Assembly: GCF_900103785.1 (NCBI RefSeq)
Contig: NZ_FNHE01000011.1
Coordinates: forward strand, 147,974-211,973
Source of the DNA: Geodermatophilus siccatus
GTDB taxonomy: Bacteria > Actinomycetota > Actinomycetes > Mycobacteriales > Geodermatophilaceae
Reading direction: 5' to 3'
DNA length: 64,000 bases
The notes beneath the pieces were generated by a model. It saw only the letters and a program-made list of their open reading frames with translations. It was not told the DNA's origin and did no database searches. The position numbers and the translations under genes were made by a program. This document shows positions 50,055-61,482 of the stretch, one piece after another. Each line of letters opens with the position of its first letter. Position 1 is the first letter of the stretch.

Positions 50055-52685
50055 ATGGACACCGCACCGCAGGCGACCGCGACCGACTCCGGCCGGCACC
50101 CGGTCGTCGTCCCGCTCCGGGACCTCGACGCGGGCGACCTGGCCCAGGCCGGCGGCAAGGCCGCCAACCTCGGCGAGCTGATCGGCGCCGGCTTCCCGGT
50201 GCCCGACGGCTTCTGCGTGACCACGGACGCCTACGCCGAACTGGCGGAGGCCGCCGGGCTCGCCGACCTGCTCGACGACCCCGCGGCCGACCTCGCCCGG
50301 ACGGCCCGGGAACGGATCCTGGCCGCCCCCGTGCCCGCGCACGTGGCCGAGGCCGTCGCGGCCGCGTACGCGGAGCTGGGGGAGTCGGTCCCGGTGGCCG
50401 TCAGGTCCTCGGCCACGGCCGAGGACCTGCCCTTCGCCAGCTTCGCCGGACAGCAGGACACCTACCTCGACGTCGTCGGGACCGACGCCGTCCTCGACGC
50501 GGTGCACCGGTGCTGGGCCTCGCTGTGGACCGACCGCGCCGTCGTGTACCGGGCGCGCAATGGCATCGACTCCGCGACGACCCGGCTGGCCGTCGTGGTG
50601 CAGCGGATGGTCCCGGCGTCGGTGGCGGGCGTCATGTTCACGGCCAACCCGGTGACCGGGCGGCGGACCGAGACGGTCGTCGACGCCGCGCCCGGCCTCG
50701 GGGAGGCGGTGGTCAGCGGCTCGGTCGACCCGGACCACGTCGTGCTGGACAGCGGCACCGGCACCGTGCTGGAGCGGCGGCCGGGCGGGGGCCGGGAGGC
50801 GTGCCTGACCGACGGGCAGCTGCGGGAGCTGGTCCGGCTCGGCGCGCGGGTGCAGGAGCACTACGGGCGGCCGCAGGACACCGAGTGGGCCATCGACGCG
50901 GACGGCACGCTGTGGCTCACCCAGGCCCGCCCCGTGACGACGCTGTTCCCGGTCCCGCAGGCCGGCACGGCCGACGGCGGCCTGCGGGTCTGGTTCTGCG
51001 CCAGTCTCGCCCAGGGCCTGACCCGGCCGCTGACCCCGATGGGGATCTCGGTGTTCCAGGTGGTCGGGGGATCGGTCCAGCGCCTCGCCGGCCGTCCGCC
51101 GGCCGATCCGGTGGCCGGCTCACCGCGCGTGCGCGCCGCCGCGGGGCGGCTGTTCTTCGACGTCACGCCGATCGTGCGCAGCACGGCCGGGCGGGCGGTC
51201 TTCCCCCGGCTGCTCGACGTCATGGAGGCGCGGTCGGCCGTCGTCCTGCGGGCTCTGTTCGACGACCCGCGGCTGTCGCTCGTGCACCGGTCGTGGTTGC
51301 CGGTGGTGCGGCGGCTGGCCCGGGTGGCGGCGCGGTACGGCGTCCCGCTGCAGGTGGTGCAGGCGCTGGTCCGGCCCGCGGCCGCCCGCCGCCGGGTGGA
51401 CCGCGTCGGGGCGCGGCTGCGGGCCCGGCGCCTCCCGGGGGACGACGCACCCGCGGACGAGCGGCTCGACGCCGTCCTCGGCCTGCTGGGGAACGCGGTG
51501 CCCACGGTCGTGCCCCGGGTGCTGCCTCCGGTCGCCGCCGGGTTCGCGGCGTTCGGGCTGGCCGCGAGGCTGCTCGGGGACACCGCGCAGCCCGGGGACC
51601 TCGGGACGGTGCTGCGCGGGCTGCCGCACAACGTCACGACGGAGATGGACCTCGAGCTGTGGCGGCTGGCGACCGCGGTGCGCGCGGACGAGCCGAGCGC
51701 GGCTGCGCTGCGGGACGGGACGCCGGCCGCGCTCGCCGAGCGGTACCGGTCCGACGCGCTGCCCGCCGTCCTGCAGCGCGGGCTGCGGCTCTTCCTGGCT
51801 CGCTACGGGATCCGGGCCGTGGCCGAGATCGACGTCGGCGTGCCCCGCTGGGCGGAGGACCCGGCCCACCTGCTCGGCGTGCTCGGCAACTACCTGCTGC
51901 TCGACGACCCGGATCGCGCGCCGGACGGCGTGTTCGCCCGGTCCGTAGCGGAGGCCGAGGACGTGGTGGCGACGTTGACCGCCCGCGCCCGGCTGCGGGG
52001 GCGGGCGCGCGGTGCCGTCGTCGGCTTCGCGCTCGACCGGACCCGGCAGCTGGCGGGCCTGCGCGAGCTGCCGAAGTACGACCTCGTGCTGGTGCTGGAC
52101 CGGGTGCGCGCCCTGCTGGCGTCGATCGGTGCGGACCTCGCCTCGCGCGGGGTGCTCGCCCGGGCGGACGACGTGTTCCTCCTGGACCTGGCGGAGGTGC
52201 GGGTCGCGCTCGGCGACGGCCGGTCGCTGCAGGACGTGGTCACCGAGCGGCGGGAGTCCTACGAGCGGGAGATGGGGCGGCGGCACGTGCCGCGGGTCCT
52301 GCTGAGCGACGGCACCGAGCCCGAGGCGGTGTCGGCCGGCCCAGCGGTGGCCGACGGTGCCCTCCTGGGCACCGCGGCGTCCGCGGGGACGGTGACCGGC
52401 CGGGCGCGCGTGGTGCTGGAGCCGACCGGGGCGCAGCTGCAGCCCGGCGAGGTGCTCGTCGCGCCGTCCACCGACCCCGGGTGGACGCCGCTGTTCCTCA
52501 CCGCCGGCGGGCTGGTCATGGAGATGGGCGGGGCCAACTCCCACGGGGCCGTCGTCGCCCGCGAGTACGGCATCCCGGCGGTGGTCGGCGTTCCCGGTGC
52601 GACGAGCCGCGTGGAGACCGGCCAGGAGGTCACCGTGGACGGCACGCGCGGCGTGGTGGTCCCCCTGGGGGCGACTCCGAGCTGA
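50055..52685 (+). CDS. Rifampin-phosphotransferase/PEP-synthase-like enzyme
   Basis: 876 residues in three parts, as in rifampin phosphotransferase (RPH, ~865). N-terminal ATP-grasp PPDK domain: QAGGKAANLGELIGAGFPVP, VAVRSSATAEDLPFASFAGQ. Middle helical domain of ~400 residues without strong motifs, corresponding to the RPH substrate domain. C-terminal swivelling phosphohistidine domain: EMGGANSHGAVVAREYGIPA, with His830. RPH moves the beta-phosphate of ATP to rifamycins; PEP synthase uses pyruvate and has a different C-terminal domain, missing here. Substrate unproven. ATG 50055 follows GGAGAGGGGCCTCCGCC. Confidence 0.82.
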   Translation: MDTAPQATATDSGRHPVVVPLRDLDAGDLAQAGGKAANLGELIGAGFPVPDGFCVTTDAYAELAEAAGLADLLDDPAADLARTARERILAAPVPAHVAEAVAAAYAELGESVPVAVRSSATAEDLPFASFAGQQDTYLDVVGTDAVLDAVHRCWASLWTDRAVVYRARNGIDSATTRLAVVVQRMVPASVAGVMFTANPVTGRRTETVVDAAPGLGEAVVSGSVDPDHVVLDSGTGTVLERRPGGGREACLTDGQLRELVRLGARVQEHYGRPQDTEWAIDADGTLWLTQARPVTTLFPVPQAGTADGGLRVWFCASLAQGLTRPLTPMGISVFQVVGGSVQRLAGRPPADPVAGSPRVRAAAGRLFFDVTPIVRSTAGRAVFPRLLDVMEARSAVVLRALFDDPRLSLVHRSWLPVVRRLARVAARYGVPLQVVQALVRPAAARRRVDRVGARLRARRLPGDDAPADERLDAVLGLLGNAVPTVVPRVLPPVAAGFAAFGLAARLLGDTAQPGDLGTVLRGLPHNVTTEMDLELWRLATAVRADEPSAAALRDGTPAALAERYRSDALPAVLQRGLRLFLARYGIRAVAEIDVGVPRWAEDPAHLLGVLGNYLLLDDPDRAPDGVFARSVAEAEDVVATLTARARLRGRARGAVVGFALDRTRQLAGLRELPKYDLVLVLDRVRALLASIGADLASRGVLARADDVFLLDLAEVRVALGDGRSLQDVVTERRESYEREMGRRHVPRVLLSDGTEPEAVSAGPAVADGALLGTAASAGTVTGRARVVLEPTGAQLQPGEVLVAPSTDPGWTPLFLTAGGLVMEMGGANSHGAVVAREYGIPAVVGVPGATSRVETGQEVTVDGTRGVVVPLGATPS

Positions 52686-52734
52686 GCCGAACCGGGTGTG
52701 CCCCGACCCCGGACCGCGAACGCCCGGACACCTG

Positions 52735-52757
52735 CGGGGAGACCTCCGAGCTCCCCG
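52735..52757 (+). terminator. Terminator after the phosphotransferase gene
   Basis: CGGGGAG (52735-52741) and CTCCCCG (52751-52757) form a 7-bp stem 50 bp after the stop at 52685. Confidence 0.5.
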
Positions 52758-52774
52758 AGGAGTCACCTGACCCG

Positions 52775-53089
52775 ATGCCCTCGGGGCAGCCGCTCCAGCG
52801 CCACGGTGGTGCTCACCCGTGGGCCCGGCACCCGCTCCAGCGCGAGGTGGATCGGTTCCCACCCGTGAGTTCGACGGGGGACAGCTCCACCAGCGGGAGA
52901 GGGGGACCCACGGCCCTGCCGGTGGAGCAGGCGCATGCCGCGCAGGACCTGACGCGGGCCGCCGCGCAGCGGCCGGCCCACTGGCAGCGCGTCGCCGCGC
53001 ACCAGGCGTCCCGCGCCGCCGTCCACCGCCTCGCCGGCGCCCTCGTGCAGCGCCGCGAGGGGTTGCTCGCGGCGCTCACTCGGCGCTGA
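52775..53089 (+). CDS. Small protein, unknown
   Basis: A 104-residue frame starting MPSGQPLQRHGGAHPWARHP. The second half looks helical and amphipathic (QDLTRAAAQRPAHWQRVAAH, then QASRAAVHRLAGALVQRREG). No known motif and no membrane segment. A GAGGAG lies 12 bases upstream of the ATG, a long spacing. It precedes a Cys-rich small protein and an ECF sigma factor on the same strand. A long minus-strand frame overlaps it, so coding on this strand is only moderately supported. Confidence 0.4.
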   Translation: MPSGQPLQRHGGAHPWARHPLQREVDRFPPVSSTGDSSTSGRGGPTALPVEQAHAAQDLTRAAAQRPAHWQRVAAHQASRAAVHRLAGALVQRREGLLAALTRR

Positions 53090-53123
53090 GCCGGGGACCC
53101 CACCCCCGATGCCGAGCGGGGGA

Positions 53124-53149
53124 GGACCCCACGCGAGAACGGGGGGTCC
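53124..53149 (+). terminator. Possible terminator
   Basis: GGACCCC and GGGGTCC can pair (7 bp) across a 12-base loop in the 174-bp gap before the Cys-rich small gene. The gap otherwise shows no clear signal. Confidence 0.35.
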
Positions 53150-53263
53150 GCGTGCCGGATCCGGGGGTCTGCTCGCTGGTCCCGCCGCTCGCCGGAGGAC
53201 AGCCTCTTCCTCATCGGGAGAGCCACCGGCGGCTCGGGCCCGGCTCGTGAAGAGGAGAGGGCG

Positions 53264-53497
53264 ATGTCCGCCTCGACCACCACCACCTTCACCGCCCGCC
53301 CCCTGCACACCGGCCCCCGGCCTTGCTCCAAGCACACGGCTTGCCGCTGGCTGGCCTACTGCGACGACTGCACCGCCTGGCACCTCGGCCGCCAGATCGC
53401 CGCCCGCGAGGCCGCCCGCACCCGCACCGCCCCCGTCCTGGCGCTGGTCCGCTCGACCGACCGCCGTCCGGCCCGCCTGCTGCGCCTCGCCGCCTGA
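53264..53497 (+). CDS. Small Cys-rich protein, unknown
   Basis: 77 residues. The central part PRPCSKHTACRWLAYCDDCT has four or five Cys plus His in a zinc-ribbon-like spacing, followed by a basic helix (REAARTRTAPVLALVRSTDR). ATG 53264 follows AAGAGGAGAGGGCG, a very good ribosome site, which makes it more convincing than most short frames. It lies 129 bp before an ECF sigma factor gene. A small zinc-binding, perhaps nucleic-acid or sigma-interacting role is possible; I do not recognise the family. Confidence 0.65.
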   Translation: MSASTTTTFTARPLHTGPRPCSKHTACRWLAYCDDCTAWHLGRQIAAREAARTRTAPVLALVRSTDRRPARLLRLAA

Positions 53498-53625
53498 CCC
53501 GACCGGCGGCGCACCGCTCCCGCCGGCCTCCGGCTCCGACCGATCCAGGCCCGCCCGCCAGCCCACGGGTCTGCCCCACCCGATCAGCCGCGCCGGAGCC
53601 CGGCGTCGGCGAGACGAGGAACGAC

Positions 53626-54288
53626 ATGACCACCGACCTGCGCCAGTCCACCCGCCGGTGGGTCGCCTCCCCAGCCGGGGAGTGCGTCACCGTCCTCCAC
53701 CGGGATGCGTCCGAGGACCGGGTCCTCGCCGACCTCGTCCAGCGGGCCGCGGACGGGAACCAGGAAGCGTGGCGGGCCATCGTCGAGCGGTACAGCGCCC
53801 TGCTGTGGTCAGTGGTCAGGAGCCACCGGTTGTCGGACGCCCAGGCGGCCGACGCCGTCCAGGCCACCTGGCTGAAGCTCCTGGAGAACATCCGGACCAT
53901 CAGGGAGCCAGCGCGACTGGCCGGATGGCTGCGCACCACCGTCCGCCGCGAGTGCCTCGAGACGCTGCGCCGAACCGGCCGCGAGCGTCCCTCGGACCCG
54001 CACTCCGCGGAGCCCGTCGCCGCGGCGGCATCGGACCTGGTCGACGGCGATCCCGAGGGCTCCGCGCTGCGCCGCGAGCGGGTGGACCTGGTCCGCGCGG
54101 CCGTGGCGGACATGCCGGAGCGCTCGCAGCGACTGCTCGAACTGCTCGTCGCCTCCCCGCCGCTGCGGTACGAGGAGATCGGTGCGCGGCTCGGCATGCC
54201 GGTCGGCAGCATCGGCCCGACCCGGGCGCGGCTGCTGGCCCGGCTGCGCGCGACCCTCGCCGCGGCCGACCTCTGCGATGCCGCCTGA
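53626..54288 (+). CDS. ECF-type RNA polymerase sigma factor
   Basis: 220 residues. Region 2 is seen in LVQRAADGNQEAWRAIVERY, AADAVQATWLKLLENIRTIR and LAGWLRTTVRRECLETLRR. Region 4 is MPERSQRLLELLVASPPLRY followed by EEIGARLGMPVGSIGPTRAR. There is an unusual ~30-residue N-terminal lead. No anti-sigma gene with a zinc motif is next to it. ATG 53626 follows ACGAGGAACGAC. The superoxide dismutase gene 127 bp downstream is a possible target or operon partner. Confidence 0.88.
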   Translation: MTTDLRQSTRRWVASPAGECVTVLHRDASEDRVLADLVQRAADGNQEAWRAIVERYSALLWSVVRSHRLSDAQAADAVQATWLKLLENIRTIREPARLAGWLRTTVRRECLETLRRTGRERPSDPHSAEPVAAAASDLVDGDPEGSALRRERVDLVRAAVADMPERSQRLLELLVASPPLRYEEIGARLGMPVGSIGPTRARLLARLRATLAAADLCDAA

Positions 54289-54414
54289 CCCTCCGCGGCG
54301 CCGGACCGGGCCCGATGACGCGCCGCGCGCTCCCCGGGCCGGTGACCAGGGGCCTGGCCTCCGGACGTCGCGCTGGAGGACCCTGGGCGCCCGGCTGATC
54401 CCAGGGAGGACCCG

Positions 54415-56599
<2,185 letters not shown>

Positions 56600-56685
56600 T
56601 CCCCATCCCGGGTGGGGCCCCGCTTTGTGACCGCGGCGGACCGGTGGCAGTGTCGGGGGGAGAGTCGTCAGAGAGGGAGGCCGGC

Positions 56686-58380
56686 ATGGCAGCGGAGGAC
56701 GACACGCGTGAGGTGGCCGGGGCGGCCGGGCCGCTCGACCTGCTGCTGACGCAGGCGGCCCAGGGGACGCTGAGACGGCTGTCCCCGGGGAAGCCCGGGT
56801 TGAGGTTCCTGGGCGGGCTGGCGCGCCGCCCGGACCGGGTGGCCGCGCGGGCGCGGTCGCTGGCCGGGCAGCTGGCGCAGATCGCCGTGGGCACCAGCGA
56901 CGTGGCCCCCTCCAAGCGGGACCGGCGCTTCGCCGACCCGGCGTGGACGGAGAACCCGCTGCTGCGGCGGCTGGTCCAGGCCTACCTCGCCACGGGCGAG
57001 ACCGCGCTGGGCCTGCTGCACGACGTGCCGCTGGAGTGGAAGGACGCCGAGCGGGTGCGCTTCGCCGGCACCAACCTGGTCGACGCGCTCGCGCCCAGCA
57101 ACAACCCGCTGATCAGCCCGGTGGCGTGGAAGGCCCTCATCGACACCGCCGGCGCCAACCTCGTGCGGGGACCGCGGAACCTGGTGCGCGACCTGGCCAG
57201 CCCGCCTCGCGTGCCCACGATGGTCGACCCGGACGCCTACGAGGTGGGCCGGGACCTCGCCGTCACCCCCGGCGCGGTGGTGCTGCGCACGCCGGTGTTC
57301 GAGCTGATCCAGTACCGGCCGACGACGGAGACCGTCCGCACGGTGCCCGTGCTCATCGTGCCGCCGACGATCAACAAGTACTACGTGCTCGACCTCGCGC
57401 CCGGACGCAGCCTGGTCGAGCACCTCGTCGGCCAGGGCCAGCAGGTCTTCATGGTGTCCTGGCGCAACCCCGACGCCCGGCACCGCGACTGGGGCTTCGA
57501 CACGTACGCCACGGCCATCCTCGACGCGCTCGACGCGGTCGAGGAGATCAGCGGCGAGGACGCCACCCACCTGATGGGCACGTGCTCGGGCGGCATCCTG
57601 GCCAGCATGACCGCCGCCGTCCTGGCCGCGAGGGGGCGGCAGGACCGGCTGGCCAGCCTGAGCCTGCTGGTCACCGTGCTGGACCAGACGCGCGCCGGCC
57701 TGCTCGGCGCGACGATGGACCCGGACACCGCCGCGCAGTCCGTCGCGGCCTCCCGGCGCGCCGGCTACCTCGACGGCCGCAAGCTCGCCGAGGTGTTCGC
57801 CTGGCTGCGGCCCAACGACCTGATCTGGAACTACTGGGTCAACAACTACCTGCAGGGCAAGCGGCCGCCGAAGTTCGACATCCTGTCCTGGAACTCCGAC
57901 ACCACCCGGATGACCGCCCAGCTGCACGCCGACTTCGTCGACATGGCCCTGAACAACAAGCTGACCCGGCCCGGCAGCGTGACCCTGCTCGGCACCGAGG
58001 TGGACCTCAGCCAGATCACCGTCGACTCCTACGTGCTGGCCGGGTCCGCCGACCACATCTGCCCGTGGCAGTCGTGCTACCGCAGCAGCCAGCTGCTCGG
58101 CGGCAAGATGCGCTTCGTGCTCTCCACCAACGGGCACATCGCGGCGCTGGTCAACCCGCCGGGCAACCCCAAGTCCAGCTACCGGGTCACCGACGACAAC
58201 TCGGCCGCGGTCGAGGAGTGGAGCGACACCGCCCGCACCGAGAAGGGCTCCTGGTGGCCGGACTACTCCGCGTGGCTCGGGGAGCGCTCCGGGCCCGACA
58301 AGCCGGCGCCCGAGCAGCTCGGCAGCGCCCGGTTCCGGGTCCGGGAGGACGCCCCGGGCAGCTACGTCCGGGACAAGTGA
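56686..58380 (+). CDS. phaC: Polyhydroxyalkanoate synthase
   Basis: 564 residues, the size of class II PhaC. It polymerises (R)-3-hydroxyacyl-CoA into PHA granules. The lipase-like box with nucleophile Cys is HLMGTCSGGILASMTA (Cys300). Asp is in LAGSADHICPWQSCYRSSQL and His in STNGHIAALVNPPGNPKSSY. The region FVMVSWRNPD-like FMVSWRNPDARHRDWGFDTY is diagnostic. ATG 56686 follows AGAGGGAGGCCGGC. It begins a run with acyl-CoA dehydrogenase (37 bp later) and a PHA depolymerase-type gene, forming a PHA operon. No phasin or PhaR is nearby. Confidence 0.95.
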   Translation: MAAEDDTREVAGAAGPLDLLLTQAAQGTLRRLSPGKPGLRFLGGLARRPDRVAARARSLAGQLAQIAVGTSDVAPSKRDRRFADPAWTENPLLRRLVQAYLATGETALGLLHDVPLEWKDAERVRFAGTNLVDALAPSNNPLISPVAWKALIDTAGANLVRGPRNLVRDLASPPRVPTMVDPDAYEVGRDLAVTPGAVVLRTPVFELIQYRPTTETVRTVPVLIVPPTINKYYVLDLAPGRSLVEHLVGQGQQVFMVSWRNPDARHRDWGFDTYATAILDALDAVEEISGEDATHLMGTCSGGILASMTAAVLAARGRQDRLASLSLLVTVLDQTRAGLLGATMDPDTAAQSVAASRRAGYLDGRKLAEVFAWLRPNDLIWNYWVNNYLQGKRPPKFDILSWNSDTTRMTAQLHADFVDMALNNKLTRPGSVTLLGTEVDLSQITVDSYVLAGSADHICPWQSCYRSSQLLGGKMRFVLSTNGHIAALVNPPGNPKSSYRVTDDNSAAVEEWSDTARTEKGSWWPDYSAWLGERSGPDKPAPEQLGSARFRVREDAPGSYVRDK

Positions 58381-58417
58381 CACGCGGACCGGCACGCTGC
58401 GACGGGAGGAGACTGAC

Positions 58418-59632
58418 GTGACGCTGGCAGAGGGCATCGGCAACGACCTCGCCGAGGGCATCGGCAGGGCACTCTCCACCGACTACTTCCAGTTGCGCGA
58501 GGAGCTCTCGCCCGAGCAGATGGACCACCTGCTGCGCACCCGGGCCTTCGTCGAGGACCGGGTGCTGCCGGTGATCAACGGCTACTGGGAGCGCGCGGAG
58601 TTCCCCCGCGAGCTGGCCGAGGAGCTGGGCGCGGCGGGCCTGGTCGGTGACGGCATCGAGGGCTACGGCTGCCCGCCGATGGACCACCTCTCCGCCGGCC
58701 TCGTCCACATGGAGCTCAACCGCGGCGACGGCAGCCTGGGCACCTTCCTCGGCGTCCAGGCGGGGCTGGCGATGAAGTCGATCGCCATGCTCGGCTCCGA
58801 GGAGCAGAAGCAGCGCTGGCTGCCGCCGATGGCCCGCTGCGAGGCGCTCGGCGCCTTCGCGCTCACCGAGCCCGACCACGGGTCGGACTCCATCGCCCTG
58901 GAGACGTCGGCCCGCAAGGACGGCGACTCGTACGTCCTCAACGGGTCGAAGAAGTGGATCGGCAACGGCACCGTCGCCGACGTGGTCGTGGTGTGGGCCC
59001 GTGACACCGACGACGGTCAGGTGAAGGGCTTCCTCGTCGAGAAGGGGACGCCGGGCTACCGGGCGCGGCGGATCGAGGGCAAGGGCTCGCTGCGCGCCGT
59101 GTGGCAGGCCGAGATCGAGCTCCAGGACGTGCGCGTCCCGGCCGAGAACCACCTGCCGGGCTCGCGCAGCTTCAAGGACACCGGCGCGGTGCTGGCCACC
59201 ACCCGGGGCTCCTGCGCCTGGATGGCCCTGGGCCACGCCGTCGCCGGGTACGAGGCGGCGCTGACCTACGCCGGGCGGCGCAAGCAGTTCGGCAAGCCGC
59301 TGGTGGAGTTCCAGCTGATCCAGGAGCGGCTGGTCGGGATGCTGGCCAAGGTCACCGCGATGCAGCTGTACTGCCGGCGGCTGGCCGACCTGGGCATGGC
59401 CGGCCGGGTCGAACCGACGCTGGCCGGGCTGGCCAAGGCGCACAACACCAGCACCGCCCGCGCGGTGCTCGCCGAGGCCCGCGACCTGCTCGGCGGCAAC
59501 GGGATCCTGCTGGACTTCCACGTCATCCGGCACATGGCCGACATCGAGTCGATCCACACCTTCGAGGGGACCGAGACCATCCAGACCCTCATCGTGGGCC
59601 GGGACATCACCGGCGCCTCGGCGTTCGCGTGA
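58418..59632 (+). CDS. Acyl-CoA dehydrogenase, glutaryl-CoA dehydrogenase-like
   Basis: 404 residues. FAD/substrate signatures: LGAFALTEPDHGSDSIALET, KKWIGNGTVADVVVVWARDT, and the C-terminal LLGGNGILLDFHVIRHMADI with IHTFEGTETIQTLIVGRDIT, where Glu is the catalytic base. The layout resembles glutaryl-CoA dehydrogenase and related short-chain enzymes. GTG 58418 follows GGGAGGAGACTGAC. It sits in the PHA operon and overlaps the next start by 4 bp (GTGA), so it may feed enoyl-CoA towards or away from PHA monomers. Confidence 0.92.
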   Translation: MTLAEGIGNDLAEGIGRALSTDYFQLREELSPEQMDHLLRTRAFVEDRVLPVINGYWERAEFPRELAEELGAAGLVGDGIEGYGCPPMDHLSAGLVHMELNRGDGSLGTFLGVQAGLAMKSIAMLGSEEQKQRWLPPMARCEALGAFALTEPDHGSDSIALETSARKDGDSYVLNGSKKWIGNGTVADVVVVWARDTDDGQVKGFLVEKGTPGYRARRIEGKGSLRAVWQAEIELQDVRVPAENHLPGSRSFKDTGAVLATTRGSCAWMALGHAVAGYEAALTYAGRRKQFGKPLVEFQLIQERLVGMLAKVTAMQLYCRRLADLGMAGRVEPTLAGLAKAHNTSTARAVLAEARDLLGGNGILLDFHVIRHMADIESIHTFEGTETIQTLIVGRDITGASAFA

Positions 59633-60510
59633 GGCCGGCGGAGGTCCGCACCATCCAGGTGGGGGAGGTGCGGCTGCGGACGTCGGTCCGCGGCTCGGGG
59701 CGGCCGCTGCTGCTCATCACCGGCCTGGGCGCCAGCCTGGAGCTGGCCGAGTCGTTCGAGCGGGAGCTGGCTGCGCGCGGCCGGCAGGTGATCAGCTTCG
59801 ACGCGCCCGGTATCGGTGGCTCGACGCCGTACCGCAGCCCGCGGCGGATGCCGGGCCTGGTGCGGACCGTGATCGGGCTGCTCGACGCCCTCGGGCTGGA
59901 CCAGGTCGACGTCTTCGGCGTCTCCCTCGGCGGCGTGGTGGCCCAGCAGCTGGCCCACCAGGCACCCCACCGGGTGCGGGGCCTGGTGCTCGCGGCCACC
60001 GCTCCCGGGGTGGGGGGCATGCCGGGGGCACCGTCGGCCCTGCTGGCGCTGGCGACGCCGCGCCGGTACCGCGACGTCGAGCACTACCTGCAGATCGCCG
60101 GGCGCATCTACGGCGGCATGGCGCGCACCGACCCGCACCGGCTGCTGCGCACGGTCATCGGCCGGGTGCGGCCCCCGTCGGTGATCGGGTACGTCGGCCA
60201 GCTCTACGCGATCGCCGGGTGGAGCAGCATGCCCTGGCTGCACACCCTGCGGCAGCCGACGCTGGTGCTGGCCGGGGACGACGACCCGATCATCCCGCTG
60301 GTCAACGGGCGGATCCTCGCCTGGCGCATCCCGAACACCACGATGCACGTCGTCCGCGGCGGGGGACACCTGTTCATCCTCGAGCGCCCGGCGGAGATGG
60401 CCGCCCTGGTCACCTCCTTCCTCGAGGGGGAGCCCGACGCGACGACGGTCAGATCCGGCGCGACCAGGTGGACAGACCACCCGAGCGGCGGAAGCCCAGT
60501 GCCTCGTTGA
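59629..60510 (+). CDS. phaZ: PHA depolymerase-like hydrolase (PhaZ type)
   Basis: 293 residues, closely patterned on medium-chain PhaZ of pseudomonads: LLLITGLGASLELAESFERE, the elbow VDVFGVSLGGVVAQQLAHQA (Ser99), LVLAATAPGVGGMP, GYVGQLYAIAGWSSMPWLHT, LVLAGDDDPIIPLVNGRILA with the acid, and VRGGGHLFILERP with the histidine. It probably degrades the polymer made by the PhaC encoded upstream. GTG 59629 overlaps the dehydrogenase stop. Its last ~20 codons overlap the end of the convergent GNAT gene by 62 bp. Confidence 0.9.
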   Translation: MRPAEVRTIQVGEVRLRTSVRGSGRPLLLITGLGASLELAESFERELAARGRQVISFDAPGIGGSTPYRSPRRMPGLVRTVIGLLDALGLDQVDVFGVSLGGVVAQQLAHQAPHRVRGLVLAATAPGVGGMPGAPSALLALATPRRYRDVEHYLQIAGRIYGGMARTDPHRLLRTVIGRVRPPSVIGYVGQLYAIAGWSSMPWLHTLRQPTLVLAGDDDPIIPLVNGRILAWRIPNTTMHVVRGGGHLFILERPAEMAALVTSFLEGEPDATTVRSGATRWTDHPSGGSPVPR

Positions 60511-61444
60511 CCGCGACCATCGGCCGGTTGGACTCCGCGTTGTAGGTGCTGATCCGTCGCACCTGCGGCAGCGTCGCGGCCAGCTCCCGCAGCACCGCGA
60601 CCTTGACGCGGGCGCCGAGGCGGTGCCCGCGGTGCTCGCGCAGCACCAGCGTGGCGCCCTGGTGGGCGCGCTCGGGCTCCTCCAGCGGCACGTGCAGCTC
60701 GCTGTAGGCGACCAGCCGGCCGTCGCGGACCGCGCCGCCGGTGAGCACCGTGCGGCCCCGGGCGAGGTGCGCCGCCTCGTCCTCGCGGATCCGGGCGACG
60801 TCCCAGTGCTCCTCCTCGACCGGCACGTCCCCGCTCGGCGCGTCGGTCGACATCCGGCGGCCGAGCAGGGCGCGGTCCTCGGCCAGGGCGTCCGGCGTCC
60901 GGTCCCGCCAGGTCAGCACCTCGTAGTCCTCGCCAGCGGCGCGGGCCTCCGTCTCCAGGGCCGACAGCCGGTCCTCGTCCACCGGTAGCGCCAGGTCGCG
61001 GCGGCTCTCCTGCAGGTCGCACGTCCACCCGTGGTGCCGGGCGAACGCGCGCCCGGGGGGATCCGGCACCGGCTCGTCGACCTCCGCGACCATCGCCGTC
61101 CGCCCGGCCGCTGCGGCGATCCGACCGGCCTCCTCCAGCAGCGCGCTGCCGACGCCCCGGCGGCGGGCGTCCGGGTGCACCGCCAGGTCGACGTACGCGA
61201 CGGCCGTGTTGTCGCGCACCGGCAGGAGCAGGCGCAGCGCGCCGACGACGGCGTCCCCGGCGACCGCGGCCCGGTGGGTGCCCGCCATCGAGCCGCCCGG
61301 CTCGACCAGCCGGCGCCCCAGGGCCACGTGCTCGCGCGCCGGCCGCGGCAGCTCGTCCGGGCGGTCGGCGCGCTGGCTCGCCGCCCACACCCCGCACCAG
61401 GCGGCGAAGCGCGCGTCGTCGGGGTCGGTCTGCAGGATCCGCAC
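60449..61444 (-). CDS. Tandem GNAT acetyltransferase
   Basis: 331 residues with two GNAT domains. The N-terminal one has DLAVHPDARRRGVGSALLEE (acetyl-CoA loop RRRGVGS). The second has TLVLREHRGHRLGARVKVAV and ends with ISTYNAESNRPMVAVNEALG followed by FRRSGGLSTWSRRI. The layout resembles mycothiol synthase-like and other actinobacterial double GNATs; the substrate is unknown. GTG 61444 is directly preceded by GGGGAG, an unusually tight spacing, so the true start could be slightly different. It ends inside the convergent phaZ-like gene. Confidence 0.85.
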   Translation of the reverse strand: MRILQTDPDDARFAAWCGVWAASQRADRPDELPRPAREHVALGRRLVEPGGSMAGTHRAAVAGDAVVGALRLLLPVRDNTAVAYVDLAVHPDARRRGVGSALLEEAGRIAAAAGRTAMVAEVDEPVPDPPGRAFARHHGWTCDLQESRRDLALPVDEDRLSALETEARAAGEDYEVLTWRDRTPDALAEDRALLGRRMSTDAPSGDVPVEEEHWDVARIREDEAAHLARGRTVLTGGAVRDGRLVAYSELHVPLEEPERAHQGATLVLREHRGHRLGARVKVAVLRELAATLPQVRRISTYNAESNRPMVAVNEALGFRRSGGLSTWSRRI

Positions 61445-61482
61445 CTCCCCGTTGTAGCGAGGGGCGCAACGGGGTTTCCCGG

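Noticed and set aside
52763..53566. Minus-strand frames of 174-267 residues opposite the small genes at 52775 and 53264
   Set aside because: They span terminators and a well-supported ribosome site on the plus strand and show no motif.
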